From: an uncultured Clostridium sp.
GTDB taxonomy: Bacteria; Bacillota; Clostridia; Lachnospirales; Anaerotignaceae
DNA length: 5,563 nt
Direction: 5' to 3'
Assembly (NCBI GenBank): GCA_947246775.1
Contig: CAMXTM010000159.1
Location: 1-5,563 of the forward strand
The notes under the pieces are model-generated. The model had not been told where the DNA came from. It saw nothing but the letters and a program-made list of their open reading frames with translations, and searched no databases. The translations under genes and the position numbers were made by a program. The number at the start of each line of letters is the position of its first letter. Within the stretch, counting starts at the first letter, position 1. Positions 5,511 through 5,563 of this stretch are shown piece after piece.

Positions 5511-5563
5511 GCTGCTATGGCTCAGTAGGTAGAGCGTCGCCTTGGTAAGGCGGAGGTCACGGG
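5511..5563 (+). tRNA. tRNA-Thr (anticodon GGT), 5' part only
   Basis: The first 53 nt of a tRNA are visible; the 3' third lies outside the window. The acceptor 5' strand is GCTGCTA, followed by TG at positions 8-9. The D arm is GCTC-AGTAGGTA-GAGC. The anticodon arm is TCGCC-TTGGTAA-GGCGG, pairing in all five positions with one T-G pair. The variable loop is AGGTC, and the T-stem 5' strand is ACGGG. The anticodon GGT is at 5544-5546 (positions 34-36), which reads Thr codons ACC and ACU. The acceptor and T-stem partners cannot be checked here. tRNA genes after sigH, ahead of the secE/nusG or tuf region, are common in Firmicutes. Confidence 0.93.

Noticed and set aside
1..5563. CRISPR array, insertion sequence, prophage or attachment site
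   Set aside because: No regularly spaced long repeats, transposase or integrase motifs, or terminal inverted repeats are visible. The 3' end of the tRNA, where an attachment site might lie, is outside the window.

Overview
The window looks like a low-GC Firmicute of the class Clostridia, probably Lachnospiraceae-like. It is AT-rich, uses purine-rich Shine-Dalgarno sites and frequent TTG starts, and carries the conserved order cysS - mrnC - rlmB - yacP - sigH. That order is a well-known information-processing block in Firmicutes. The presence of sigH suggests, but does not prove, a spore-forming lineage. Species cannot be named from this sequence.

Layout: positions 1-465 hold the 3' part of a gene cut by the window edge. 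Its protein resembles the C-terminal half of the dual-OB (DuOB) domain family. After a 44-bp gap comes cysS (510-1916, cysteinyl-tRNA synthetase). It is followed at very short spacing by mrnC (1922-2350, Mini-RNase III) and rlmB (2364-3110, 23S rRNA 2'-O-ribose methyltransferase). A 122-bp gap (3111-3232) separates rlmB from yacP (3233-3748, Rae1-like NYN-domain endonuclease). Then come sigH (3768-4394), an EamA/DMT-family membrane transporter with a histidine-rich tail (4423-5415), a strong-looking promoter, and the first 53 nt of a tRNA-Thr(GGT) gene running off the end (5511-5563). Everything is on the + strand.

The core genes share a translation and RNA theme: tRNA charging (CysS), 23S rRNA maturation (MrnC), 23S rRNA modification (RlmB) and ribosome-linked mRNA cleavage (YacP/Rae1). 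They are followed by the transition-state/sporulation sigma factor. The tight spacing, with SD sites inside or directly after the preceding gene, supports co-transcription of cysS-mrnC-rlmB and of yacP-sigH-transporter. The tRNA appears to have its own promoter.

Most of the window is ordinary conserved housekeeping DNA, and no clearly new system is visible. The places worth a second look are the DuOB-like gene fragment beside cysS, the rlmB-yacP gap with an orphan strong SD and a poorly placed yacP SD, the His-rich transporter tail, and the symmetric elements in the tRNA promoter and leader. Three starts were chosen downstream of the longest open frame on SD evidence: rlmB, sigH and the transporter.
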